Below are positions 32,495 through 44,078 of a stretch of DNA of 64,000 bases, piece by piece; the stretch's first letter is position 1, and each line of letters begins with the position of its first letter. Both the position numbers and the translations under genes were made by a program. This DNA comes from Trematomus loennbergii. Taxonomy: Eukaryota; Chordata; Actinopteri; Perciformes; Nototheniidae. Location of the stretch: NCBI GenBank assembly GCA_012861695.1, contig JAAOOA010000130.1, positions 805,851 through 869,850 of the forward strand. Direction: 5' to 3'. The notes under the pieces are model-generated. The model saw only the letters and a program-made list of their open reading frames with translations. It was not told where the DNA came from and searched no databases.

Positions 32495-33246
32495 CAGAGG
32501 TGGGAAGTCGTTTCTGACGACTTTTACTTTGACTTCTTACATTTTCATCACAAATACCTGTACTTTCTACTTCTTACATGTTGAACACAAATACCTGTAC
32601 TTTCTACTTCTTACATGTTGAACACAAATACCTGTACTTTCTACTTCTTACATTTTGAACACAAATACCTGTACTTTCTACTTCTTACATTTTGAACAAA
32701 ATACCTGTACTTTCTAATTCTTACATGTTGAACCCAAATACCTGTACTTTCTACTTCTTACATGTTGAACACAAATACCTGTACTTTCTACTTCTTACAT
32801 GTTGAACACAAATACCTGTACTTTCTACTTCTCACATTTTCCAAACAGGCTGGTTCCTTTAGTTTGAATGTGTGTTTGGTGGCGTGATCATTATTATTTA
32901 GAGTCATTGCGTGCCTATTGATTTGAACACGATCCGTGTATCCATCATTTCCTGGTCTTCTCTAAAGAAGAGGGACCAATGAAAACGTTGTCATGTTGCC
33001 GTTGTTCAGCATGGAAACATTCATTAGCTAACAATGACATTATTGTTCTATTAATATAAAGGGAGGTCAGGTACTCTTTAAAACAGCTGCTAGTTATGGG
33101 TACTTTTTACTGAAGTACATTTCAAAGCCCTCTTTACTTTTACTTGAGTAAAGAAGTTTAGTCAGTACTTCTACTTTTACCAGAGTATTTTTAAACACGA
33201 GTATCTGTACTTCTACTTGAGTAAAATATGTACTTTTGCCATCTCT
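32495..33246 (+). mobile_element. hAT-like MITE with 37-bp VNTR (8 units), copy 1
   Basis: Starts CAGAGGTGGGAAGTCG and ends TTTTGCCATCTCT. It is flanked by CTGAGGCC at 32487-32494 and 33247-33254, an 8-bp duplication with the terminal G of the element lost. Internal 37-bp units (TACCTGTACTTTCTACTTCT, then TACATGTTGAACACAAA) occupy 32556-32846 in 8 copies. The unique right half holds AACAGGCTGGTTCCTTTAGT and CATTTCCTGGTCTTCTCTAA. Related copies: 40826-41531 (inverted) and 45274-47030. Confidence 0.88.
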
Positions 33247-33254
33247 CTGAGGCC

Positions 33255-33935
33255 CGGGGTGTGCCAGACGCTACGATTACCCAGAAAGCCTCAGGAATTC
33301 CCCCTTCCTCATTAAAGAGACAGATATAGCTCGGTGGTCCGGGGGGCAAACGGACGCCGCCGTGTTGTGTGGCAGAAATTAAACAATGATGAATGATGAC
33401 GATTAGAGAAGAGAGGAGGGTAAAAAACACGACTATTTCCAGAGAGGGCATGAACACATTCTTTACACATGGGAGGCGTTCACTGTCCGTGGGTAATCCG
33501 ACCACCGTGATGGAGGGAAATCGAGATTCAGAAACTCTGAGGAAGATTTTCATTTTAACATTGATAGCAGCACTTAGCACGTCTGGTAACTGAGGTACAC
33601 CTGTTACATTACATCTGAAAAATGTCCGGAAGTTTGTGACATGAGTCAGCATCGGTTGGGTCTGAAAACAACAAGATCGCAAAAAAAAAATGCAGATAAA
33701 TTGACAAAATGTACAATACATTTACACAGGGATACAATAAGGTCAAGATTAGCTAAAGAAGAAACTCACTTTTCTTTTTTTAAATGTTATTTATATAATT
33801 ATTTATCATTTTCAAAGATATTTTTTTAATAAATGATTGAGTATTAAAAAAAAGTTGTAATTATAATTAAGAAAGAAAGAAAGAAAAATAATAATACAAA
33901 TACAAATATAATAATTCTAATAATAATAATAATAC
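33255..33935. other. Intergenic, no gene recognised
   Basis: Open frames of 176 codons (-) and 66 codons (+) have no recognisable domain. The first partly overlaps the MITE end. Confidence 0.45.
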
Positions 33936-34797
33936 ATTCGTTTTTAAGCACTTTTACACTTTTTTCAAAGTCGCTTTACAGAGGTAGTAATTCTAATAAC
34001 AATAATAAATAATAATAATAATAGTAATGGCCAATCATGGCTTGGATCTAGCTAATGCTAAGAGCTAGCGATGGTTATTGATACATGTGTGTTTATTTAC
34101 CTATATGTGTCAGTTCTACTTCTTAAAGTACCACTTTAATCTGGGGAAGTGTGATTGTGTGTACCCTCCTTTCCTTAATGAAACTTCACTTTGATTTACG
34201 TACAAAGAGGCAGAGGTAGGATAAGTACTCAGATCTAGTGTTTGAGTAAAAGTAGAAGTACTCAGATCTTGTGCTTGAGTAAAAGTAGAAGTTCTCAGAT
34301 GTTGTACTTGAGTAAAAGTAGAAGTACTCAGATGTTGTACTTGAGTAAAAGTAGAAGTACTCAGAGCTAGTGTTTGAGTAAAAGTAGAAGTACTCAGATA
34401 TTGTTCTTGAGTAAAAGTAGAAGTACTCAGATCTAGTGCTTGAGTAAAAGTAGAAGTACTCAGATATTGTTCTTGAGTAAAAGTAGAAGTACTCAGATCT
34501 TGTACTTGAGTAAAAGTAGAAGTACTCAGATCTTGTTCTTGAGTAAAAGTAGAAGTACCAGAGTGTAGGAATACTCTGTTACAGTAAAAGTCCTGCATTC
34601 AAAATGTTCCTCAAGTAAAAGTAGAAAAGTATTCTCATCAAAATATAGTTAAAGTAGTGACAGTAAAAGTAGTCGTTGTGCAGATTGGTCCATTTCAGAA
34701 TAATATATATGATATGTTTTATAATGATTGATCATGAAAGTGTTCTCAAAGCTGGTAAAGGTGCAGCTAGTTTGAATGACTTTGTATACTGCAGGGT
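33936..34797 (+). repeat. Duplicated segment, copy 2 (with 27064-27735)
   Basis: Matches copy 1 from TTTTTAAGCACTTTTACAC to GTATACTGCAGGGTAGC, where the match breaks. It contains a MITE from 34211 (CAGAGGTAGGATAAGTACTC) whose 33-bp VNTR has about 10 units at 34221-34560 against 4 in copy 1. Confidence 0.88.
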
Positions 34798-35133
34798 AGC
34801 TTGTGGATTGTAAGGTTTCAGCGATGATTTAAAGTGTATTTTCTGTGCAGGATGTTTCCGAGCTCAGATCAGCGTCTCCTGTTTCTGCACATTGAGGGAA
34901 TAGTGACCCAGATATCATGTGATGCGTTCAATGTCCCACCTTCTGCCCGGGCCACATGGCACCTCAACACGTCTCTCATATCTGTTTCACTGAAGCAGGT
35001 TACACAACGTCAGGGAAATGTGTTTGTGTTCCCCTCAGGGACATTTCAAATCCATCCCAGTTCAGATTGACACAGCTTTAAAAGACTCAGCAGGAGGGCA
35101 CGGCGTTTGTTTGTTTATTGTTTTATTAGTCTT
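34798..35133. other. Unassigned segment
   Basis: A 78-codon open frame (34834-35070) follows TTTTCTGTGCAG, a plausible splice acceptor, but its translation resembles nothing I recognise and no neighbouring exon is seen. Left as unassigned. Confidence 0.35.
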
Positions 35134-35425
35134 AAAGGGACAGTCCACCCCAATGCCAAACATACATATATATCTTCTTTACTTATTGCTATTTGACCAT
35201 TTTGATTGTTTTAGTGTCTGCCATTTCTCCAATATAATGGAACTAGATGCTTTCTTTGTGGTGTCAAAAAATACATTCAGAAACTCAACAAAAATGTCTG
35301 TTTTCAGAAAAGATGACCCCGTTTCTCAAGATAATCCACAGATCTTGTGTGAGCCGTTCTATGTAGGGACTATTTTTTTTCAATAGTTTGCATACTCGTG
35401 AGTGAGATGTAGTTTGTCTAATGTA
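35134..35425. mobile_element. TTAAAGGGACAGTCCACCCC MITE
   Basis: The left terminus TTAAAGGGACAGTCCACCCC belongs to a widespread fish non-autonomous repeat with a TTAA target. The interior has TCTCCAATATAATGGAACTA and CAAGATAATCCACAGATCTT. The right terminus is not preserved. Confidence 0.6.
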
Positions 35426-35499
35426 GTTTAGTGTTGTGTGATTGTGCTTGAATTATTTTTTATTTTTGTCGTGTGTGTGTGTCCATAGAGAGCTCCCAC

Positions 35500-35645
35500 T
35501 CTCACAGTGTTTCTGCAAAATGATAACATTCACACATCATGCAGTAATTGACAAAATCAGCATATTTGTATCTGTTTTAATGGATAGGATCATGTATTTT
35601 TAAGCATGAATGACAGAGACGCTGGTGTATGTTTCTTTATAGCAA
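35500..35645. repeat. Diverged dispersed repeat, copy 1
   Basis: CACAGTGTTTCTGCAAAATG through CAGAGACGCTGGTGTATGTT is a diverged match of 39465-39605 (CACAGTGTTTCTAGAAAATG through GAGACGCTGGTGTGTGTGTC). Confidence 0.7.
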
Positions 35646-35889
35646 AGGTACGGTGGCCGATGCGTGCCAAACCAAACGCTGCAAATACAAATCGCTGCAA
35701 GCTCAAAACACTCCAACTTTTTGATATGCATGCTATGAAAACACTAATCTACCAAATCGCTTTAGTTTATTTCCCCATTCTTAACAAATTTAAACGGGGA
35801 AATTAAAAACATCAGCACCTGAAATCAAAAAATATATGTGCTTATATCAGTCCTGCAGTGTAATAGATACAATTACTACAACGTGTGTC

Positions 35890-35989
<100 letters not shown>

Positions 35990-36099
35990 GATGTGTTTAA
36001 CACTCCGGTAGCAGTAAACACACCCTGATGGTTGTGTGTTACTCAGCATGTTAACGTTGTGATGAGCAGATCACAGACTAATGACACTCAGATTACACC

Positions 36100-36199
<100 letters not shown>

Positions 36200-36435
36200 C
36201 CTCTCTGTGTGGTCTGTCACCTTTAACCTGCTGTCCTGAGGAGCCTCTTCAGTGGCTGCTGCTCTTCACACGTTAAAACATCCTCTTCCTCACCCAGAGA
36301 GTTCATCACAGGGGGAAGAAGAAGTCTTAATATATTATACTTTAGTTAAACAAGTAATACCACACTTTAGAAAAACTCAAAAAAGTCCGGCATTAAATAT
36401 GCAGAATGGCCATTTCAGAATATTAAATACTATAT

Positions 36436-36608
36436 ACCAGTGGTAGAAGTTACTCAGACATACATTATATTTATTTGACACAAGTAAAAACATATGACAT
36501 GACGCAGTATTATACTATTAATGTACAGTAAAGTACCTAAATTGTCGAGTTATAAGATACATTTAGAGGAGAAAAAGTACAATATTTCCCTCTGAGATGT
36601 AGAGGAGA
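36436..36608. mobile_element. Decayed GTGGTAGAAGTTACTCAG MITE
   Basis: CCAGTGGTAGAAGTTACTCA and AAAAGTACAATATTTCCCTC, then TGAGATGTAGAGGAG, match the general pattern of the MITE at 31941-32440, shortened and diverged. Confidence 0.55.
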
Positions 36609-37344
36609 TCTAGATATAACAATTTTAAATGTATTTCATAACAAACCAGACGTCGGGTAAAAAATCATAACGATCATAAATGACATATGTTTATACTAGA
36701 GGGAACACAGGGATTTTAGCCTTTTACAAAAGTAAAATAAAAGCATTACGAATACATTTATATGCTACGATGTCCTGGTAATTGAACATGTCTACAATAC
36801 CAGGATAGATAAATATAACATTTACGGATTTATTTTTAATGGATAATATATATCTACAGTGTGTAAACCAACACATTCTCACTCCCAACTCGTCCTATAG
36901 TGACGTTATGTCAGGATCCCTTGGCGTCACTATCAAATGCAGTAGGGTCCCTTTAGCGTCAAATTTCAACTATCAGGGAGTCCCATTAGGCGCTTTCACA
37001 TTTTTACCCGTACTTTTCCCGTTTAGTTCCGATAGTTCCTGGAATTTTGCGTTCACACCAAAAAGAGAACTTAGTTCAAAGAACTTTTACCCCCCTTTTC
37101 AGTCCCTGCTAGAGAGGTGGTACTATCCTGGGGAGAAAAAAGTACCAATTTCTGATTGGCTGGGCGAATTGCAAACCACGCCCCGTAAAACTCGCCGCCA
37201 TTGTATTTGCTGGCATTAGCATTATTATCATTAGCATTAGCCCCGCGCACCAACGCAGAGAGACTAACTTATGGCAACACAAAAGAAAACATGGGAGCGG
37301 TGGAGATGAGGAGGTGTCGGCGTTCTGACGATTTACTCTGAAGG

Positions 37345-37387
37345 CTTCAGTAGAAGCTGCTGGGACTCCCAGCAGCTTCTACTGAAG
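37345..37387. repeat. Perfect 21-bp-arm hairpin
   Basis: CTTCAGTAGAAGCTGCTGGG and A, a one-base centre, then TCCCAGCAGCTTCTACTGAAG-type complement: two 21-bp arms with a single-base loop. It lies inside the nested MITE. Confidence 0.9.
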
Positions 37388-37574
37388 CCAGTCCCCAACT
37401 CCCCCGACTTCCGGCCGGGGACTCCGGGTGGCAGTATACGCCGTGAAGTGTTTGCGGCCTGCCAGTATACCCAAAGCAGAAGAAGACGAAGTGACGTCAG
37501 CGGCTCATTTGCGTAATCTTCCCTCAGGGACTTATTCCGGTGTGAACGCGATCAGCTCTTAGATCCATGGGGGA

Positions 37575-37737
37575 ACTAAGTGCTGGGAACTAAGTGCTGG
37601 GCACTAAGTGCTGGGAACTAAGTGCTGGGCACTAAGTGCTGGGAACTAAGTGCTGGGCACTAAGTGCTGGGAACTAAGTGCTGGGCACTAAGTGCTGGGA
37701 ACTAAGTGCTGGGCACTAAGTGCTGGGAACTGGGAAC
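37575..37737 (+). repeat. 14-bp tandem array (ACTAAGTGCTGGGA / C)
   Basis: About eleven 14-bp units in which the last base alternates regularly A, C, A, C, so the true period is a 28-bp dimer. It lies inside the nested MITE just before its right end. Confidence 0.93.
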
Positions 37738-37989
37738 TAAGTACGGCAAAGTACTTGGTGTGAAAGCGGCTATTGACTTGCATTGAGCTCCCTGAACGCT
37801 GGTAATAGACGAGTTGGGATGGCGGAGAAATGCTCTCAGCAGACCCATTCTCACAGCGTTATAGACCTTTTTCTAACTCGATATAAAGCCATAACGTCAC
37901 TATAGTACGAGTTGGGAGTGAGAATGTGTCGTGTAAATAGCCCCTGTAAGAATAGCCAATTAGTGGGGATCATATTTATAATATAAGGT

Positions 37990-38260
37990 ATTAAGATAAG
38001 ATAAAAGTACTTTACTGATCCCAATTTGGGAAATGTTTGCGTGGCAGCAGCATAGAAAGACAAGGCATTGCACAGAGTAGAAATAAACAATCCAAAATGT
38101 AAACATCTCATAGAATAGCATTAGAAAAAAGTAGAAAATATACATGTTGAAATACAAAATTTACAGTAACAAAATATAAAGCAGGATATAATACATGTGA
38201 GGAATGGAATATTACATATTATATTGAATACACATGAAGGTCATTTCTCAGAGTATAGTG
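37990..38260 (-). mobile_element. LINE/SINE 3'-region, minus orientation, copy 1
   Basis: AAGATAAGATAAAAGTACTT and TGATCCCAATTTGGGAAATG are the reverse complement of the tail seen at 29683. The following sequence (AGTAGAAATAAACAATCC, AACATCTCATAGAATAGCAT, AAGTAGAAAATATACA) recurs at 40545-40760. Confidence 0.65.
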
Positions 38261-38517
38261 TGTACATTCCCCGGTTAGAATAGCCAATGCCGTATATAAA
38301 TATATCAAGGTAATTTCTCAGAGTAATCTCCCCCCCCCCCTCCCTCAGAGACCTCAGCTAAGATCACAGCTCTCTGAATGTTTACCTTCCTCTGCCTCCA
38401 GCTGGGATCCAGAGGGGGAGGGGAGACAAAGGGGGAGATAAAGGGGGAGATAAAGGGGGAGATAAAGGGGAGACACAGATCCTGGATCAGAGTCTGGACG
38501 TCTCTAACGACGGCTCG

Positions 38518-38612
38518 TACAGTAGGTGTCCTTTGGTCCTGGTGTCCCCACTTTGTTACAAACATCCGAACAAATGGTGGAGCATCAACGCCTCGTCGTG
38601 ATTAATGGAGAC
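38518..38612 (+). repeat. Dispersed repeat GTAGGTGTCCT..GTCCTGGTG, copy 1
   Basis: GTAGGTGTCCTTTGGTCCTG, CCACTTTGTTACA, and ACAAATGGTGGAGCATCAAC recur diverged at 40343-40410 and 41567-41665. Confidence 0.7.
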
Positions 38613-38639
38613 CTCAATCCTTCTCAATGCACTGAAGTT

Positions 38640-38900
38640 TCAAGGTCATATTCAAGGTTCAAGGTTCAAGATCAAGGCTTTTATTGTCATTTCCTTACGG
38701 GGGACAATAAAGTATATCCTATCGTTCGTATCGTATCGTATGTGTACATAGCTACAGTGTAGATATCACAATGAAAAGCTTAGGTCACAGGCTCCTCCAA
38801 CAGAGCAACAGAATGAAACTGATAATAGTGCAAGTAACTACAATAAAATAGAATATAGTAGAACTGCAGAATAGTCTGTATACAAGTAATTGGAATATTG
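38640..38900. mobile_element. Retroposon tail-like segment
   Basis: CAAGGCTTTTATTGTCATTT and CAATAAAGTATATCCTATC with short CGTATCGTATCGTATG repeats look like the 3' region of a fish non-LTR element. Related sequence (CAACTTTATTGTCAATCTC) is at 51957-52000. Confidence 0.5.
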
Positions 38901-38966
38901 ATATATAAGTTGCAAACAGATGAATGTTATGAATGTTCTTTCAAAAGTTCAGGTGTTTAAAAGTCT

Positions 38967-39360
38967 TACACTGGAAAAAATGCTGCTCCAAAAACAAGTT
39001 AAACAATAATAAAAACAAGCTGTTTTCACTTGAAATAAGTACAAAAATCTGCCAATAGAACAGTGAACATTTGCTTGGTGAGAGTTCTTGAAATAAGAAG
39101 GGATATTTAGATAAATCACATATTGGAATTATCTGGAGAACGCTCAAAAGTGTTCTGTGTTCTGATGTTAGTTGGTGATTTTCCAATAAATATGTAAAAG
39201 AATATGTGTTTCATCTGAGATACGACTCAAAATAAGATTGTCTAAAACAAGACCCTATATCTCACTGCAGAGTTACTTCTGAAGTTATGATGTCTTATAT
39301 CAGTGTAGAGACACATTCTGGCTAGATATTAGACTCATATACTGGGCAGGATTTTGAGTT
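38967..39360 (+). mobile_element. CACTGGAAAAAATGCTG MITE, copy 2
   Basis: Inverted relative to 28160-28703 and shortened. It begins CACTGGAAAAAATGCTGCTC and ends ATATACTGGGCAGGATTTTGAG. Confidence 0.75.
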
Positions 39361-39464
39361 GTTCGTCCGTGGGATGAAACTGTCTCTGCTCTAAAGTGCA
39401 TCATCTTCCGTCTCATTTTCATGTTCAACCCTCATCTTTTCTTCTTCTTATTAGACTTATTATT

Positions 39465-39605
39465 GCTCACAGTGTTTCTAGAAAATGAAACATCCACATA
39501 TCGTGCAGAATTCAACAAAAGCAGCATTTTCGTAGCATTTTTGAAAGAATCATGTATATTTCACCGTGAACGATAGAGACGCTGGTGTGTGTGTCTTTAT
39601 AACAC
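39465..39605. repeat. Diverged dispersed repeat, copy 2
   Basis: Counterpart of 35500-35645. Confidence 0.7.
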
Positions 39606-39759
39606 ATGCAGCATTTAGAAAACATTCACCAACTTGAGGAATGTTTAACCCTCGTCTTGCATAATTAATACAAATATTTTGGCCTTCTAGTCAGAGCGGA
39701 GCACGACTCATGACATTTCCCTGTGTTTGATTTTTATGTTTGCTGTTGTAATTTATTGT

Positions 39760-39885
39760 CTTCTGTTTGCGATTGTAGTAATGTGTTATTTATTATTTGC
39801 ATGTACAGCACTTTGGCTCGACCAAAAATCGTTTTAAAATGTGCTATATAAATAAAACCTGATTTGATTTGATTTGATTTGAAAT
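39760..39885 (+). mobile_element. Non-LTR retroposon 3' tail (GATTT)n
   Basis: TACAGCACTTTGGCTCGACC, then AAAATGTGCTATATAAATAA and GATTTGATTTGATTTGATTTG. This is the 3'-tail type of fish RTE-like LINEs or SINEs; the body is absent. Confidence 0.6.
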
Positions 39886-40342
39886 ATTTGGTTACCTGGA
39901 CATTCATGCTAATTAGACTCATTTTATTTAATTATTTCCCACATTTTGAAGTTTTATCCACTGATTTTTTACCCAATAGTCCACATATTTACACATACAG
40001 AGTGTTATGCACCTGTTAAACACTATGGGAATGATTCTAGGACCTTAACCTCGACATGCATGCTAATTAGACGCATTTCATGGGTCTTTTTCTTGCATTT
40101 TCAAATTTATCCACATATTTACTCCATTCAAACCAAAAGTCCACTTATTTGTTCACAAATGGAGTTTAATGTACCTTTTAAACACTATGGGAATTATTCA
40201 ACTTCACTCCAGCTGCATTTCAGTTGTTGAATATCACAATAAATCCATTGCATTTAACAAGGCTTCACTACAGCACGTTGTCATTTCACATTTCTGTATT
40301 TCCAGCTTTTCTTTGCAACGTTTTTCTCCGCTCTCATCACTC

Positions 40343-40410
40343 GTAGGTGTCCTGTGAGTCCTGGTGGTCTCACTTTGTTACTCTCCTCTGTACAAATGAT
40401 GAACGTAAAC
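40343..40410 (+). repeat. Dispersed repeat GTAGGTGTCCT, copy 2
   Basis: GTAGGTGTCCTGTGAGTCCT, then TCTCACTTTGTTACTCTCCT and GTACAAATGATGAACG. Counterpart of 38518 and 41567. Confidence 0.65.
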
Positions 40411-40544
40411 GTATTTCTACTACACTAAGTTTGTTGTCCTTTGATACCAGACATTGCATTATAACCTTTGAAACACTGGATTTACTCAGAACAGGAGTTT
40501 TATACAACTTTGAGATATTATGGATATTATTCAGATTTTCAATG

Positions 40545-40760
40545 ATGTTCATATTAATCCCAAAAAACAAAAACAAAACAAGGCCATGCACATAAGTAGA
40601 AATTAAAGAGTAGAAATAAACAATTCTAGCAATTAAACATCTCAAAATAGAATTAAAACAGCATTAAAAAGTAGAAAATATACAGACTGTGAGGATAAAA
40701 CATCTATAGAATCTGACAATAAAGCACTATTAAAGGTAATATATAATTATACTTTAGCAC
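40545..40760 (-). mobile_element. LINE/SINE 3'-region, minus orientation, copy 2
   Basis: AGTAGAAATAAACAATTC, AACATCTCAAAATAGAAT and AAAGTAGAAAATATACAGAC parallel 37990-38160, more diverged. Confidence 0.6.
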
Positions 40761-40825
40761 TTATTACAGACGCTACTGTCCAATGTGGATTTTGACTACG
40801 CAACTTATTCTACATTAGTACATTC

Positions 40826-41531
40826 TACATAACTAGCAGCTGTTTTAAAGAGTACCTGACCTCCCTTTATATTAATAGAACAATAATGTCATTGTTAGCT
40901 AATGAATGTTTCCATGCTGAACAACGGCAACATGACAACGTTTTCATTGGTCCCTCTTCTTTAGAGAAGACCAGGAAATGATGGATACACGGATCGTGTT
41001 CAAATCAATAGGCACGCAATGACTCTAAATAATAATGATCACGCCACCAAACACACATTCAAACTAAAGGAACCAGCCTGTTTGGGAAATGTGAGAAGTA
41101 GAAAGTACAGGTATTTGGTTCAACATGTAAGAAGTAGAAAGTACAGGTATTTGTGTTCAACATGTAAGAAGTAGAAAGTACAGGTATTTGTGTTCAACAT
41201 GTAAGAAGTAGAAAGTACAGGTATTTGTGTTCAACATGTAAGAAGTAGAAAGTACAGGTATTTGTGTTCAACATGTAAGAAGTAGAAAGTTCAGGTATTT
41301 GTGTTCAACATGTAAGAAGTAGAAAGTACAGGTATTTGTGTTCAACATGTAAGAAGTAGAAAGTACAGGTATTTGTGTTCAACATGTGAGAAGTAGAAAG
41401 TACAGGTATTTGTGTTCAAAATGTAAGAAGTCAAAGTAAAAAGTCGTCGTAGTGGAGTCCCGTATTGATCCCAGAAAAATATACTTAAGTACAGTAACAA
41501 AGTATTTGTACTCCACTGCTTCCCAGCTCTG
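40826..41531 (-). mobile_element. hAT-like MITE with 37-bp VNTR (9 units), inverted copy 2
   Basis: Reverse complement of the 32495-33246 family. Read on the - strand it starts CAGAGCTGGGAAGCAGTGGA at 41531. It contains 9 units of the 37-bp repeat (41093-41437) and is truncated at 40826 before the distal terminus. Confidence 0.88.
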
Positions 41532-41566
41532 CATTAAGGGATGCCTCTTCTGCAGTAAAAGCAGTG

Positions 41567-41665
41567 TTTAGGTGTTTCCTTTGAGTCCTGGTGGTCTCCA
41601 CACTTTGTTACATTCTCCTCTCGTACAAATGGTGAAGTTTCTGTGGAGCATCGCGTCGTTTACAG
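41567..41665 (+). repeat. Dispersed repeat GTAGGTGTCCT, copy 3
   Basis: TTAGGTGTTTCCTTTGAGTC, then CTCCACACTTTGTTACATTC and GTACAAATGGTGAAG. Counterpart of 38518 and 40343. Confidence 0.65.
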
Positions 41666-41839
41666 CGGACCATTTGATGAGCAGCGCGTTGACAGGTGAA
41701 CGAAACATTCCTGAAGAGCCTAAAGAAACTGTCTGTTCACCAAAACGTCTACGGAGAGGTTTGAGGAGGAAGGCCGGGAAAGTGGAAAGAGAAAAAACTC
41801 ACTTAATTTTGAACTTTTTTTCGAGAAGATTCAGAACTC

Positions 41840-42400
41840 TGACTTCTTCATAGATTTCTCGGAAAAAAATATTAGGACATATTCCATCTAACCTATGAGA
41901 TTTTTCCAAAACTTTTCCCAAAACGTGTCTCCTTTTCTATCAGAATTGAAAGATGTCCTGAAAAAAATGGTGAACTGGTATTTCTTTTGAGATTTCTCAG
42001 AAAAAATATTTCTGACTTTTTTTCTCCGAATTCTGAGATTTCACGCAAAAAAATCTGAATTCAAACTTTTTTCCCAAATTCTCATAAAAATATAATTGCA
42101 ACACACGAAAGAAAAAAATTGCAGAAATAGTCAAAATTATGATTTTATTTCCTCAGAATTTTAAGATTTTGTTTGGAGCTTCCTCAGAAAAAAAAATTGC
42201 CGATTCCAGGAATTTCCCCAAAAATGTCTGAATATATTTTTTGACTTTCATTCTGACTTCTCGAAAAAAATAAAAAATCGGACTTTTTCCCCCCGAAATG
42301 TTCAGAAAAATATAATTTCAACATTTTCAATAGAAAAACAAATCTGACTTTTTTCTCCGAATCTTACAATTTTCACACATTTTTTTTTCTTTTTCTGAAA
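41840..42400. repeat. Degenerate A/T-rich tandem region
   Basis: Loose repetition of TTCTGAGATTTTTCC, TTTTTTCTCCGAATTC and AGAAAAAAAT. No clean period, so it probably represents an old decayed minisatellite. Confidence 0.5.
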
Positions 42401-43375
42401 ATCTGTCAGGAGTATGTAAATGAAGGAGGGCTGTTTAACACTTTGATGTGAATGAGTGTGTGAAGTCAGAGAGAATCAGTGTGGGGGGGCTCGAGGTGTG
42501 AGGAGGAGACACTGAAGCAATTAGACTGTCAGCCGCTCAGCAGGGAAACACTGCCACACACAGAACTTATTTTATATCTCTTCTGACAATTACATCTTAA
42601 AATACTTCATTTAAGAAGGAGGAAAAAACTTGTTCAGAAACACTCAAACTCATCTGGAGATACATCGGGTGAATAACTGCAATCTGAAAAAGCGACAGAA
42701 GCTGATAAATGTAATGGAGTAAAAGTTGCAGATGTTGTAAATACTCAATAAAGTACATTAAATAATATAACATTTAATAGGCATATGTTTTTAAATATAA
42801 GAGTTCAAAGTACACATTTGCATGAGCACAAGAAGTAAAATGTGCAATAAAATAATAATAATGTAATGTTAGCATTTCATTTACATAGAGCTCATAGCTT
42901 AAGAGGTGGGTTTTATATCTATATACTGTATATCTGATAATATAAACGTGTATTTGTTATTTTTGCTGTTGATTTGGTTGTTGTTCCTCTCCTGCAGTTT
43001 CCAGCGTCAGTGTGGAGCGTGGCTGTGACGAAAGCGCAGGAATGGATCCGGCTGCAGTAAAGAGGCTCGGAGCTGAAACTGAAGCGTGAGGACCGTAAAC
43101 GCTGAGGGAGGCCCAGGAACCAGCGGAGATCAGGTTTCAGATCCGTGAGGAATCCTACATCCCCAGAATCACAAGTGGAGACACAAACTGCTGAAATAAA
43201 GCAGCGAAAAGGAGAGCAGAGGAAAATGAAACCTGAGGGGAAGTAACTAAGTACATTAAGTAGTTCATTGACTCAAGTACAAATTAACGTGCTTGTACTT
43301 TACTTGAGTATTTCCATTGTTAGTATTTATACTCTACCAAATGTCAGTGGGAGATATTGTACTTGGAACTACAGC
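42401..43375. other. Intergenic with traces of GTACTTGAGTA MITEs
   Basis: No gene. 42700-42800 (AAATGTAATGGAGTAAAAGT) and 43238-43370 (GGGAAGTAACTAAGTACATT, CTTTACTTGAGTATTTCCAT) are decayed fragments of the MITE family at 31941 and 48430. Confidence 0.5.
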
Positions 43376-44078
43376 GCGGTCACATGACTTCACCTCACCA
43401 CCGCTAAGCTAAAGGCGGCTAATGTTGGGCTATAAAGGAACTACAGCACGGTCACATGACTTCACGTCACCACCGCTAAGCTAAAGGTGGCTAATGTTGG
43501 CTATAAAGGAACTACAGCACGGTCACATGACTTCACGTCACCACCGCTAAGCTAAAGGTGGCTAATGTTGGGCTATAAAGGAACTACAGCACGGTCACAT
43601 GACTTCACGTCACCACCGCTAAGCTAAAGGAGGCTAATGTTGGGCTATAAAGGAACTACAGCACGGTCACATGACTTCACGTCACCACCGCTAAGCTAAA
43701 GGAGGCTAATGTTGGGCTATAAAGGAACTACAGCACGGTCACATGACTTCACGTCTCCACCGCTAAGCTAAAGGTGGCTAATGTTGGGCTGTAAAGGAAC
43801 TACAGCACGGTCACATGACTTCACGTCACCACCGCTAAGCTAAAGGAGGCTAATGTTGGGCTATAAAGGAACTACAGCACGGTCACATGACTTCACGTCA
43901 CCACCGCTAAGCTAAAGGTGGCTAATGTTGGGCTATAAAGGAACTACAGCGCGGTCACATGACTTCACGTCACCACCGCTAAGCTAAAGGTGGCTAATGT
44001 TGGGCTATAAAGGAACTACAGCGTGGTCACATGACTTCACCTCACCACCGCTAAGCTAAAGGCGGCTAATGTTGGGCG
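43376..44078 (-). repeat. 72-bp minisatellite, inverted locus (about 10 copies)
   Basis: Reverse complement of the unit at 6916-7357 (here GTCACATGACTTCACGTCAC, CACCGCTAAGCTAAAGG and GCTATAAAGGAACTACAGC). Most units are 72 bp; one lacks a G. Confidence 0.93.

Larger units (their letters stand above)
36987..37772. mobile_element. Nested CGCTTTCACA MITE with hairpin and 14-bp array
   Basis: Ends TAGGCGCTTTCACA and TGTGAAAGCGGCTA are inverted. The interior contains GATTGGCTGGGCGAATTGC, a near-perfect hairpin (37345-37387), TTATTCCGGTGTGAACGCGA and a 14-bp tandem array (37575-37737). Such CTTTCACAC termini with 3-bp targets suggest a PIF/Harbinger-like MITE, but target copies (TTA versus TAT) do not match clearly here. 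Confidence 0.7.
36871..37929. mobile_element. MITE with 40-bp terminal inverted repeats, host of a nested MITE
   Basis: The left terminus 36871-36910 (ACACATTCTCACTCCCAACT, CGT, then TATAGTGACGTTATG) is repeated inverted at 37890-37929 with about one difference in 40. The body is interrupted by a second element (36987-37772). I could not see a target duplication. Confidence 0.85.

Noticed and set aside
33191..33721. 176-codon frame on the - strand
   Set aside because: Begins in non-repeat sequence but runs into a MITE end; no domain or splice support.
34834..35070. 78-codon frame after a possible splice acceptor
   Set aside because: No recognisable protein family, no donor-linked neighbouring exon, surrounded by repeats.
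36839..37219. 126-codon frame
   Set aside because: Starts at the terminus of one MITE and ends in another nested inside it.
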